From positions 15,004,001-15,068,000 of the forward strand of contig NC_046679.1 of assembly GCF_009870125.1 (NCBI RefSeq): 64,000 nucleotides of DNA, in the 5' to 3' direction. Made by a program: the position numbers and the translations under genes. Below the pieces are notes generated by a model that saw only the letters and a list, made by a program, of their open reading frames with translations, was not told the DNA's origin and made no database searches. Of the stretch, positions 21,620-31,394 are shown in pieces (position 1 is the first letter of the stretch; every line of letters begins with the position of its first letter). The stretch comes from Drosophila pseudoobscura (lineage: Eukaryota > Arthropoda > Insecta > Diptera > Drosophilidae).

Positions 21620-22205
21620 TAAATAATCCGTATCCTGGACCAGGGTAGGTTCCGGCCGTATATATTGAGGTGTTCAACCTGGTCGCTTCCCTTTTTCCAG
21701 TCTTCGGGTCCCAGAGATGAGATAGTTTTGATGTCGAGACAAGTTTGGGGGGATCATGTAATCAGTGGATCTGGTAATGTCCCTGCCAATTGAGCTGTGC
21801 CCGTATCCTTGTGGCGACATATTTCCTGATGCGATTGGGCGCTGTGCTGCCTTTCCTGCAATCAGGCGATCGTGAATGTCCAGGTGGTCGATTCCTAGGA
21901 CAGTGCTTTTGTTGGGATTGACCGCAGCGCCCTGTAATACAGAGCAGAGCCTGTCGCTGTGTCTTTTCCATAAGCTTATGGTATGTCTTCTTTTCAGTAG
22001 CTTGCCACCACCCTAAGGCTCCATACAGCAGAGTTGGTCGCACCACCGAGATGTACATCCAGTGCATTAGAGCAGCTGACAGGCCCCATGTCTTGCTGAT
22101 CATCTTCTTGCATGCATAAAGCGCAATGGTGGCCTTCATCACCCTTTCCACTATATTGGGTCTCCATGCCAGCTTGCTGTTCAGTACTGTGCCAATAAAT
22201 GGGTT
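21620..22205 (-). mobile_element. LINE ORF2 fragment, LOA/Bilbo-like
   Basis: Minus-strand translation gives the region just after the reverse transcriptase palm. It includes VLNSKLAWRPNIVERVMKA, ISKTWGLSAALMHWMYISVV, RPTLLYGALGWWQATEKKT, LEKTQR-type MEKTQRQALLCITG, then after frame changes ALRSIPTKALS, LDIHDRLIAGKAAQR, and SGNMSPQGYGHSSIGRDI. The L-Y-G-A-x-x-WW and PLDI...AAK...GHSSI signatures are those I associate with LOA/Bilbo LINEs. At least two frame breaks and 5' and 3' truncation are present. It runs on the same strand as the LINE-derived element at 20.1 kb and may be part of one disrupted insertion. Confidence 0.75.
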
Positions 22206-23254
22206 GGAAAACTAATTAATCACAATTAAGAACCTTATCGACTGCATGTGCATGTACACCAAACCCTATCTGCCTGCAATTCAGAAACCGGAATTTCAAT
22301 ACAAAATGTATCTAAAATTTTAAGTAGCGCAAATATTAATGATATTCGTTTTTGAGTGGGTGGGGAGTGGCACTTGGTGGATGGAGCGAGGGAGGTACTC
22401 GTATGTGGAAGAATGCAATGACAATGAGGCAAGGACTGGTGCTGATACTTGTAATTCAAGGGTGAGAAAAAGAAATGGAAACAGAAGGCAAACTAATAAC
22501 AATCGCCCATCCACCCGCATCGCATCAGTCATCCGACACAAACACTGCACAAGCACTTCCTTCAGCTTCTTCTCATGCCTCCTCTCCCTTAAGTTTTTTG
22601 GCTAATGGAGCCAATTTATACGCCAGCCTGTGTAAACATCTGCAGCAGAGTGACATCGACCTTTGGCCCACTACGACTTGTCCTGCTGCTAGTCGCAGCC
22701 AATCGGCGACAGATGCAATCTCGTTCTAAGGCCCACTCCACACCCAAAGTGCTGCCACTGACTAATAGCTTAAAATGTAAGAAGCCGTAACCGTAAACTG
22801 CTCCAAGGGCGGGGGAATCATCATATACTCGTAGATAGATCCCGCTGTCGTTATTTGCGTGATAAAAGCGCAGTTCAAGAGTAAAAGTTCCTCCTCTCCT
22901 CCCATGATTGATGCCTGGCAACAAGTGCAACTTTAAGCTGGCAGACAGCCGGTTACATCAGCGGGCGCACGAAGCTCCTTTAATGCAATAAAAACCGAGC
23001 TGGTCGCTTGTCCGTAGGATGATAAAAACTTCAGTTGCAGTAGATGCCGAAGCAGCTCAATTTCATCACACACGTACGCGAGTGGAGCTTCGAAATTGAT
23101 AATCCACTTGCCTGCAGGTTACGTGACTCTGTCAAGTTCAAAGTTTATAATTTCTAGAGCATCCTGCTGCAGCAGCAACTGGTCCACCATCAATCAAAAG
23201 ACAGCAGTGCATTAGATGATTGAATAATAAACAAACTCTTTACTACCCTTAGGT
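22206..23254. other. Intergenic region between the LINE island and tex
   Basis: No supported gene was seen. The tex 3' UTR is presumably at the right end. The stretch is mixed-composition single-copy-looking DNA. Confidence 0.5.
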
Positions 23255-24334
23255 CTACTCAGGAAAGCCGTATATTTTAACATTGCCAATATCGCGGCGC
23301 CGTTCGACGTCCTTCTCGTCGCAGGCATATGCTAAGAGGTACTGTTTTGGATGCCAGGCCACCGTGAAAGTAGAGGCATCGACATGAATGTCGGTGATAC
23401 GTTCCCCCGTCTCCGTGAAGGCAACATCAATGAGGAGATCCTCGCTGGCAGAGGCTATCAGTCGTTCATCGTGACTAAAGGATATGGTACGAACAGGCCA
23501 CTCCAGGCGGCTAATCATGCGCAGGCAGGCCAGTTCGGTGGCGTCCCAAAGCGAGACCTGGGCATCAGCTGAACCAGTGGCAAAATATTTACCTGAGAAA
23601 GAGAACAGGAAAGTATTACAAAATACTCAGATATATGCAAGGTTTTTTTCCTACCTGTGGGTCCGAACTCAATGCAAATGCAGTTGGCAGGATGCCCTTT
23701 GAGTGTCAGTTGGTGCTCCAGGCTGGGATAGCTTAACACATTAATGCAGCCCATGCCGTTGGTGAGGAAGAACAAATCGTTTGTATTGTTCCATGATATC
23801 TCATTTACTTCACAGCTGAACTGCTCCTCGACGCGTATTTTGTTCGTGCGCGTGTCAATGAATGTGATTAGGTCTTCCTTGTTGCCCACCGCAATCGTCT
23901 TGCCATCCGGAGACCAGGCTATGTTTATGTTCTCTCCCTTGGTGTTGGTCACTGAAGCACATTTCCCAGCGCGTATGTCCCAGATGCGAACGGTCTTGTC
24001 GCCACTTGCAGTGGCAAACTGATTTGGATCGGTTTTGTGCCAGCACAACTGGTCCACGGACGCGGTGTGCCCCCGGTAGATGATGCCCTTGATGAGGCGA
24101 TCGCGTTCCAAGGAGTACACCGCCACGGTCTTGTCAAACGAACCCGATGCCAAGTGGCGACCATCAGCATTCCAGCAGACGGAGTGTACCTGCCTCAGAC
24201 ATTTGTTTCGTGAAAATGCCTCAATTTTCCCACCAGCTTCTTACCTTGGACGTGTGGGCTCGCTGCTCGCGTATTTTGCTGTGACTTCGAAAGAACGACC
24301 TCAAGTCCTCAAATGTCTGCTCTGTACGGTTCAT
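23255..24334 (-). CDS. tex: THO complex subunit THOC3, WD40 protein
   Basis: Three exons (24245-24334, 23655-24189, 23255-23592) encode 320 aa and splice in frame. The short first exon gives MNRTEQTFEDLRSFFRSHS. WD40 repeats follow, visible as WNADGRHLASGSFDKTVAVY, CWHKTDPNQFATASGDKTVR, IAWSPDGKTIAVGNKEDLI, a central divergent repeat, KYFATGSADAQVSLWD and SHDERLIASASEDLLID. Together they form a six- to seven-bladed propeller. The sequence and order match THOC3 (tex), which acts with TREX in nuclear mRNA export. A perfect Motif 1 sits about 85 bp upstream, marking a housekeeping promoter. The gene is convergent with nothing nearby; its 5' side abuts a dispersed repeat. Confidence 0.92.
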
Positions 24335-24418
24335 AGCTCTCAGTTAATTCAATTGTTTTTCCAGTTTTTTTATTTAGAAAAAAATGGTTTATTTGTAAAC
24401 AAATGCTGTCAAACCAGG

Positions 24419-24429
24419 CAGTGTGACCG
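24419..24429 (-). promoter_or_regulatory. Motif 1 (M1BP site) of the tex promoter
   Basis: On the minus strand the site reads CGGTCACACTG, a perfect match to YGGTCACACTR. It is 85 bp upstream of the tex ATG. GGTATATTT-type motifs resembling Drosophila core-promoter Motif 6 lie at about 24446-24484. Confidence 0.8.
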
Positions 24430-24511
24430 CGGATTTATCGTTAAAATATACCTTCCGACCCTCGGAAATATACCAAAATATACTGTTACATTTTTATTTA
24501 TAAATCAATCA

Positions 24512-24690
24512 TATTCCTCGATCTTGATATTCGGTTGGATATTATTAGCTAACTAGGACTCTCAGCCCTGAACAGATAAATTTATCCGATTGATGAATCA
24601 ATTTTCTATAATATAGTCTTATTTTAAATATTATCTTTTTTTTATTGTGTGTAAAATAGAGTTTAAAAAAAGGTCAATATCACGTGTGTA
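24512..24690 (+). repeat. Dispersed repeat R, copy a
   Basis: This copy carries the family core (TTATCCGATTGATGAATCAATTTTCTA in pieces: TTATCCGATTGATGAATCA then ATTTTCTATA). It is preceded by ATTCCTCG...GATATT...TAGCTAACTAGGACTC and followed by TTTAAATA and TTTAAAAAAAGGTCA. It lies just beyond the tex promoter. Confidence 0.7.
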
Positions 24691-25103
24691 TGGAATGAAG
24701 GGACATTTTTTTGCGAGAGGAAAATACCACCACACGATACTATCGACTGGATATGGGGGTGCGCGCGTAAGTTTGAAAGTTTGATTGTCAAGCATAAAAA
24801 TGCAGTCCAGTACCAGATTGAGATAGCGAAAATTTAAAAGAAGTGCGTATGGTGCATAGGTTCTTAAATATACATTTACAAATTAAATTAATAATGAATG
24901 AAGTATACCATTATATACCGAAAATATGTCTTCAACTTTTGAAAAACCTCTTGTGGATCGTCACTTTTTCGAACTATTATTTATTAACAGGATAAAAAAC
25001 TTATAGTCAACATATAGAAAAGAAATAAATAAGTTTAAATTGAAGCTTCAATGCCAAAACACTTTACTTAGTGACGTGACCGGTGGAAGTGTGCTGTAGA
25101 CGA
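24691..25103. other. AT-rich spacer between repeat R and the first DUF745 gene
   Basis: This is AT-rich sequence with no open frame of interest. The 3' UTR of the DUF745 gene lies at the right end. Confidence 0.5.
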
Positions 25104-26196
25104 TTACGGTCGTCGACGATGGTGTGGCGGGCCCCGGGCCGGTTCCACCACATTGCGATCGCTTTTGTCATGAATGTGAACCGCTTCACTGAGCTCGACA
25201 TTGGCGTGCAGAGCAGCATCGTTGGCATTGAGCTGTGCCTCCTGCGCGGACAGTGTAGCCTTCTCCGCCGCATCGCGAGTCTCCTCATAATCCAAGCGAG
25301 CGCCGTAGGCTTGCGACTCAGCATGTTCCAGTTTAGTCTTTGCCTGGGCCACCATATCGATTTGGGAGGCCAATTCAGCAGCTGCCTCTGACGCAGACTT
25401 TTGGGCTAGTTCAGATGCGGATTGGGCATTGTTGAGTGCCGCCGTGAGGACGCTCACATGGTTGATGGCCTGCTGGGCAGCATATTGAGCAGCTTTCGCC
25501 GATCGTTTAGCCTGCTGCAGCTGCGTCAGCTCGTTCTCCATTGCCTTGTGTGCCTCCACGCTCTGATCCTCCAATCGGTGCAATAGTACCTCCTTGCCCT
25601 TGAGCACAGCCACGGCTGTGCCGGCTGCTTGAGCTGCTGCCTGGGCCAGCGTACTCTTGGCGACGTATGAGGCCTGTTTTCCGGCTGCATTCTGACTGGC
25701 AACAGCCGAAATGGCTGTATCCGCCGATCCTTTCGCAATGCTTCGCAGCCCATTGTCCGCCAGATATCCGCCCCCCTGGCCGCCCCCGCCTTGTAGGCTG
25801 TGAACAATGTAGTCGGAGCTTTCGTAACGCGTGGCTTGTCCGTTCAGATGCGGACTCTTGGCCGGCTCAAACTCGTCGTGGTTAATGGCTTCGAATGAAT
25901 ACGGTGGCACTTCGTGTTCGATCAGCGTGGCTTGTTGGTGTTGCTGGTGTTGCTGGTGTTGTTGGTGACCCTGGTGCTCCTGTGGTGACGGCGGTGGTGG
26001 CGGAGGCACATTTAGATGGTAGTGTGCGTCCTTCCGCTTCACCTTGCGTCCCAGTCCCAGCGCTGGCGTAGCTGCTGGTTAATTGCGGGAAATATTTAAG
26101 GCCATATTGAATTTGCATAGGCAAACAAGGAAGGAAGGTATGGCGACGCTTACCCAACAGCATTGTCAGGAGCAGCAGCTGCATAGCCGATGGCAT
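25104..26196 (-). CDS. DUF745-type secreted coiled-coil protein A
   Basis: Two exons (26154-26196 and 25104-26074) give 337 aa. The first exon encodes MPSAMQLLLLTMLL; with the start of exon 2 (AATPALG) it forms a signal peptide. A proline run and a His/Gln repeat (HQQHQQHQQHQQ) follow near residues 40-60. Then comes a glycine-rich linker, and a roughly 190-residue Ala-rich helical domain (about residues 125-315; for example AQAAAQAAGTAVAVLKGKEV, AKAAQYAAQQAINHVSVL). That Ala/Gln/Lys heptad-like region is the hallmark of Drosophila DUF745 proteins, of unknown function, often in the reproductive tract or gut as I recall. The C-terminus is basic and His/Arg-rich. It shares a layout of leader exon plus long exon with protein B at 27.2 kb. 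Confidence 0.85.
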
Positions 26197-27225
26197 CGCT
26201 TTCAATTATGCAATCAAACTATGACGGGCTGGAGAAGAAATCGCGTAACCGGAAGTCTCGAGATCACTGCACAGGTACTCGTATAAGCAAATCGAATTTA
26301 TTAATGGGGCTTTCAATGGAGGCAATGTAACCGGTTCTATGGTTAGCTATGGCTTTTAGCTAACAGATGAAGTGCACTTTCTTCGGTCTAGGATGGCCGG
26401 CAAACAGTTTGTGTGTCACATCCAGCCTGCCTATCGTATCGTTCCAGAGAAGAACCAGTTTGCTTTTAAGGCCAGGACCGCCTTACCATCACTGGTGGCA
26501 CAAAACTGGACACGAATCACTCAATTTGACAGACAACTGCTGATAATAAAGGCACACAACACACCTCTCGAGTGCACGTCCTGACTGGAGCGTGGGCAAA
26601 CCGTATCTAATGCCAGTTGACGATAGACCTCCAGCAAAAGGTCCCGTCCCGCACAGCAAAACCAAAGTCGATGGACTTGTTCGCTGGAAAAACGCTTTTA
26701 CTTTCGGCTTTGGAAAAGCAGTGAGCTTCGATGTCTTTTGTAAATCCGGTGGAGACCTCTCGACGATTGCCAGCAGGTCTGCGGAGGCGCCATGTATTTA
26801 TAAACAAAGTGTTCGCTCGGTCTGTGTCGCGATGAAAGTCCAAACCCGTTGGACGTCGGTCGTCGTCCGTGGTCCGGTGTCCGTTTTCTTTATGAGTTGG
26901 CCCCGCAGCGCCAATTGGTTCCACACCACACCAACAATGGGGCTGGGTCAATGCTACCATGCTGGAGGATTGGATAATTTACAGCAACTGCCACTGCTAT
27001 TGCCGCATGGGTAATTATGGAAGAGCCTCTAATTGCCACGAGCCGCTTTAAACTATCTGCTCCGCTCCCAGGCAGCATGCTCGTAAATCGGAGTTGGCCA
27101 GACCGTGTCCCGTGTCCGTTGATAGCTTCGCTTCCTCGGTGATCTGCGTGTGAACATGGAGTCGGAGTAGGAATCGGAAGCAAACACAATAATTTATTAA
27201 AAATAAACGCAAATAATTGTCAATC
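26197..27225. other. Intergenic region between DUF745 genes A and B
   Basis: Open frames exist on both strands but lack family resemblance or signal peptides. A TATTTATA motif lies near 26794. The AATAAA for gene B is on the minus strand near its stop (TTTATT at about 27190). Confidence 0.45.
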
Positions 27226-28078
27226 TTAGTGGCAGCGTCTATAGCGTTGCATCAACTTGTCGCGCAGCTCCACTCGGCGACGCTCACGCGAGGCCCGTTG
27301 TTTTGCCTCCTGCGCAGCACAGGCCGCCTTCTCAGCCAGCTTCTTGGTTTTCTTGAAGTCATTCTTAGCGCATTCAAGTTGCTTGATTAGCAGCTCCACG
27401 CGCTTCTTAGCGGCCTCCACGAGCTGCTGCTTCTCGGACAGCTCCTGCTGAGCGCCATTGGACACCAGTTCCGAGTTGGCCACATTGGCTTGGGCATTCT
27501 TCACGGCCTCGGAGACTGTTTTGACTTGGATACCAGCCATATCCGCGGCCTGGGCTGCAGCTGCTGCAGTGTTCTGAGTGGTCTGAAGCGCGGCGCCCTC
27601 TTCCTGGACGACCAGCTCACCCTCATGTACCTCTGATTCCAGCTGTTCGACGATTTGCTGTTTCCCTGCAAGAGCAGCCTCTGCGGCGTTGGCTGCAGCC
27701 AGGGCCTTATCGGCCAATTGTTGTTTCACATGTCGTGCAGCAGCCTCAGCGGCCGAAATCTGCGAATCAGAGGCATCTTTAGCCTCCTGTGCGGCTTTCT
27801 GTGCTATGTTGGAGGTTTTCTGCTTGCCAACACCAGACATATTGATTTGGCAGTTGGAGCCGCCACCGCCGCCGCCACCTCCATCACGACAACCTCCCTC
27901 GGGGTCATCGAGCACCTCGTTGGATAAATCATTGTAGGACTGTGGAGAAAGTGTCTCTCCTCAATGTATGGTTTTGGGAATGATCCCATCTTACCTCTTC
28001 CATTGTGTGGGCATCACTGAGAACCCAAGCAATGGCCACAAATACCAACAAAGCTCGAATCATATTCTCCATAAGCAT
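27226..28078 (-). CDS. DUF745-type secreted coiled-coil protein B
   Basis: Two exons (27995-28078, 27226-27939) encode 265 aa. The first exon gives MLMENMIRALLVFVAIAWVL, a signal peptide; two later in-frame ATGs could also start it. A Gly-rich stretch (RDGGGGGGGGS) precedes the Ala-rich coiled-coil region (QKAAQEAKDASDSQISAAEA, LADKALAAANAAEAALAGKQ). A lysine/arginine-rich tail ends in RYRRCH. The TQ/AQEA-type helical repeats and the LAGKQQ(I/L)V segment recur in protein C, so B and C are close paralogues. It is transcribed away from C. The two ATGs are only about 120 bp apart, giving a compact bidirectional promoter. Confidence 0.87.
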
Positions 28079-28198
28079 TTTGTATAATATTCTCAATTCA
28101 TTTGAGGACTAAAAACTTCGACTTGACACTTTTGACAGAACGATGTTTTGTTATTCAGATAATAGGCTTGGAGATTTGTGTAAGGTGAGATATTCCCA
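28079..28198. promoter_or_regulatory. Compact bidirectional promoter of DUF745 genes B and C
   Basis: The start codons of B (minus) and C (plus) are separated by 120 bp. Both transcription starts must lie in or near this gap, so coordinated expression is likely. No clear TATA element was picked out. Confidence 0.6.
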
Positions 28199-28975
28199 AT
28201 GCGTTGCAAGCTCTTGGTTATGGTGTTCGTAGTGAGCGTCATTCTTCAGAGCTTCAGAGCTTCAGTGAGCTCAGAGGCAATCAAGAAATGCGACAATCGC
28301 CATAAGCCAGGAAACTGCAAGCCCTGCAAAATAAATCACAAGTCGAGCAGTATTGCCCCGAAGGCGGCTACGGAGGCCAAAAGCGCCAAGGATGCCCAAC
28401 CGAGTGCCGGGGAGAAGGTCGGAAACAGGGCTAAGACGCAGATGGCTGATAAGGCGATGGCTGCAGCGAAGGCTGCCGAAACGGTACTTGCTGGCAAAAA
28501 GCAGCTGGTGCAGGCTCTCCAGAACAGTCTTGGCGACATCAAGCAGGTCATCAAGGAAATTAAGAAGGCTACTGCCCGCAGTTCTTCTGTAGCTACAATG
28601 GTTAGGCGGATTCACAACACCGACAAGAAAAACTACGCTATGCTGAAATGTCTGTACGAGGAGGTCCAAGCAAATCTAGTGAAAATTGGCACCGTGGCAG
28701 AAAATGCGCAACGGGAGGCGATGGAGAAGCGGAAACTACTTCAAACTGCCAAGCACCGGGTGCAGTACCTGAAGAAGCGTATGAAAGAGGTCCTGGCTGA
28801 TCTCGAAGCTACCAGGGCCAGCGCCAAGAAGGCAAACTGTGCCGCCAAACAGGCGCAACAGCGAATCAATACGATGGAAGAGGCAGGTGACAGGCTGAGG
28901 ACTCTGAAAAGGAGAGATCTGCAATCCCTGAGGCGAAAAGGGGGGATGTTAGAACTAGGCAAGTTTCCCTTGTAA
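28199..28975 (+). CDS. DUF745-type secreted coiled-coil protein C
   Basis: An uninterrupted frame of 258 aa starts at an ATG followed by a signal peptide (MRCKLLVMVFVVSVILQSF). A short Cys-rich stretch (CDNRHKPGNCKPCK) precedes the DUF745 helical domain: PKAATEAKSAKDAQPSAGEK, MADKAMAAAKAAETVLAGKK, then a very lysine-rich second half ending RRDLQSLRRKGG. It lacks the intron of A and B. It is more basic and has lost part of the Ala periodicity, so it evolves fast or has a distinct role. Function is unknown. An AATAAA lies about 95 bp after the stop (near 29069). Confidence 0.83.
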   Translation: MRCKLLVMVFVVSVILQSFRASVSSEAIKKCDNRHKPGNCKPCKINHKSSSIAPKAATEAKSAKDAQPSAGEKVGNRAKTQMADKAMAAAKAAETVLAGKKQLVQALQNSLGDIKQVIKEIKKATARSSSVATMVRRIHNTDKKNYAMLKCLYEEVQANLVKIGTVAENAQREAMEKRKLLQTAKHRVQYLKKRMKEVLADLEATRASAKKANCAAKQAQQRINTMEEAGDRLRTLKRRDLQSLRRKGGMLELGKFPL

Positions 28976-29480
28976 AAAATGAAGTGTTTATATTTTGTTA
29001 AATAGTTACTTTGGGATTAATATGGGCAAGCAATTGGCTCCTTTTGTCGTTTAATGCTTTGACCACAATAAAAGAGAGTTCTTAAGATTTGCCTATCGGG
29101 TAGAAAATTGATTCATCAATCATATAGCTGGGAATATTCGACGGAAAATAGATTTGGCAGTACCCGGTTCACTAGTCAGTCTCTGTTTTAAACGATATTT
29201 TGCAATTAGTATTCTTCTTACAGAGACCAAGAACTGGTACTGGGATCAGAATTTATATACAAGAATCTTATTAAATGCATGAATAGGCCAACAAAATGCA
29301 ATATAAGACAAGTTCTTTATTAATTACGTTTGAAAGCAGCTTGGAAAAACAGTGTCTTTATATAATATCAACGAAATAGGGTATACAAATGCCCATACCA
29401 GCAACACATCTATACTGTATGTGGATTAATTCAAGTTGTTATCCTGTTTAAATAAAGGGGGGTTAAGTGTTTAAGCGATA
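28976..29480. other. Spacer between DUF745 gene C and eIF4AIII
   Basis: AT-rich DNA holding a short reverse copy of repeat R (29101-29147). No gene was seen. Confidence 0.5.
29101..29147 (-). repeat. Dispersed repeat R, copy b (short)
   Basis: On the minus strand it reads CCGTCGAATATT, CAGCTATATGA, TTGATGAATCAATTTTCTA. The middle CCCACATAATTTT part is missing compared with copies c and f. Confidence 0.6.
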
Positions 29481-29501
29481 TATCGATATAGCATATCGAT
29501 G
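29481..29501. promoter_or_regulatory. DRE cluster of the eIF4AIII promoter
   Basis: A perfect TATCGATA at 29481-29488 is followed by TATCGATG at 29494-29501. They lie about 130-145 bp upstream of the eIF4AIII ATG, typical DREF spacing for housekeeping genes. Confidence 0.75.
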
Positions 29502-29627
29502 GTTGCTTTGAGAAAAATCGACGCTGATTTTCCATCCCCAACCGCATTGTGTGAAAGTTAGAAAAAATATTTTAGCCGACCGACTTTTTAGAAATACTCA
29601 GCCGATAATTTATAAAACACAGTAAGA

Positions 29628-30959
29628 ATGGCGCGCAAGAATGCCCAGGCCGAGGATCTCTCGAACGTTGAGTTCGAGACCAGCGAAGATGTGGAGGTAA
29701 TACCCACTTTTAATGCCATGAATCTGAAGGAAGAGCTGCTACGCGGCATCTATGCGTACGGTAAGTTGTTGTGTTGTGTGTATACTCACGGTGCCATGTA
29801 AGCGATACAGTTATTAACCTTTAACTAATGTCTAGGTTTTGAGAAGCCTTCGGCTATTCAGCAGCGGAGCATCAAGCCCATTGTAAAGGGACGCGATGTT
29901 ATTGCTCAGGCTCAGTCTGGTACAGGCAAAACGGCCACATTCTCCATATCCATTCTGCAGAGTCTGGACACCACTTTGCGGGAGACGCAGGTGCTGTGTC
30001 TGTCTCCCACCCGCGAGTTGGCGGTACAAATCCAGAAGGTCATACTGGCCCTGGGCGATATGATGAATGTGCTGTGTCACGTGTGCATTGGCGGTACAAA
30101 TCTGGGCGAGGACATTCGCAAGCTGGACTACGGCCAGCACATTGTGAGCGGCACCCCTGGACGTGTGTTTGACATGATTAAGCGGCGTGTTCTGCGCACG
30201 AGAGCCATCAAGATGCTGGTGCTCGACGAAGCCGATGAGATGCTGAACAAGGGATTCAAGGAACAAATCTATGACGTTTACCGGTATTTGCCACCTGCAA
30301 CGCAGGTTGTGCTCATCTCTGCCACCTTGCCTCATGAGATCCTTGAGATGACCTCAAAGTTCATGACAGATCCCATTCGCATACTGGTCAAGCGGTAAGC
30401 AGAATGCTTTCGCAAGCCCTCAGCATACCTTTAATCCGTTCCTCATTACAGCGATGAGTTGACCCTGGAAGGCATCAAACAGTTCTTTGTGGCTGTCGAG
30501 CGGGAGGAGTGGAAATTCGACACCCTCTGTGATCTGTACGATACATTAACCATCACCCAGGCTGTCATCTTCTGCAACACCAAGCGCAAGGTGGACTGGC
30601 TGACAGAGAAGATGCGCGAGGCTAATTTCACCGTCAGCTCCATGCACGGCGATATGCCGCAAAAGGAGCGAGATGAGATCATGAAGGAGTTCCGCGCTGG
30701 CCAGTCGCGTGTTCTCATCACCACAGATGTGTGGGCGCGCGGCATTGATGTGCAGCAAGTATCCTTGGTCATCAACTACGACTTGCCCAACAACCGTGAG
30801 CTGTACATCCATCGTATTGGCCGATCGGGTCGTTTTGGACGCAAGGGTGTCGCCATTAACTTTGTCAAATCTGATGATATTCGCATTTTGCGCGATATTG
30901 AGCAATACTATTCTACACAAATCGACGAGATGCCCATGAACGTGGCCGACTTGATCTAA
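29628..30959 (+). CDS. eIF4AIII: DEAD-box helicase eIF4A-III, exon junction complex core
   Basis: Three exons (29628-29760, 29836-30394, 30452-30959) encode 399 aa, the expected length. All helicase motifs are readable: Q-motif region ([12 protein letters not shown]), Walker A AQSGTGKT, Ia PTRELA, GG and TPGR, DEAD (VLDEADEML), SAT, and in the second domain ARGIDV and [13 protein letters not shown]. It clamps RNA as an ATP-dependent core of the exon junction complex, acting in splicing, oskar mRNA localisation and mRNA quality control. The Met-Ala-Arg-Lys start follows a DRE promoter. The next gene, Coq2, is on the opposite strand; their stops are about 435 bp apart (convergent). Confidence 0.96.
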
Positions 30960-31394
30960 AATACATTTATATGTATCATTTATGTAACGCATCTTTCTTA
31001 GCATTAACAACAAATGGAGTGAATACATTTGAAGAGTATTTGGCTTTCAATACACAACCAAAATCTGTATAATAATAAATAACATGTAAGAATTTAATAC
31101 AGAAACCAGTTTGTTGTCGAGATATGGGTGCGGGTTGGTATGGAGATTTACGCAATACTTTACCTTGGTGGAGTGCACTTAAAATTACTGGTTAATTTGC
31201 TCTCTTGATTTTTTGTTCAGTGAGGTATTTGACAATCATTTGGTTATACTTAACCTAATTCTCCCGATGAAACTAAGCTACAAATAAAGAAGTGCTATAC
31301 CTATGTACAAAATGAAACCTATTTAGCTAACTATAGACTTTGGTCCAAGCGAACATTAATTTAAAAACCACTAATGCAGGTAGATATGACTATT
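30960..31394. other. Convergent 3' regions of eIF4AIII and Coq2
   Basis: AT-rich sequence between the two stop codons. It contains AATAAA-type signals (for example AATAATAAATAA near 31072). No extra gene was seen. Confidence 0.6.

Noticed and set aside
26592-27014. 140-codon plus-strand frame, and its minus-strand counterpart
   Set aside because: Begins at GTG, no signal peptide or family resemblance, and both strands are equally open, so coding is unlikely.
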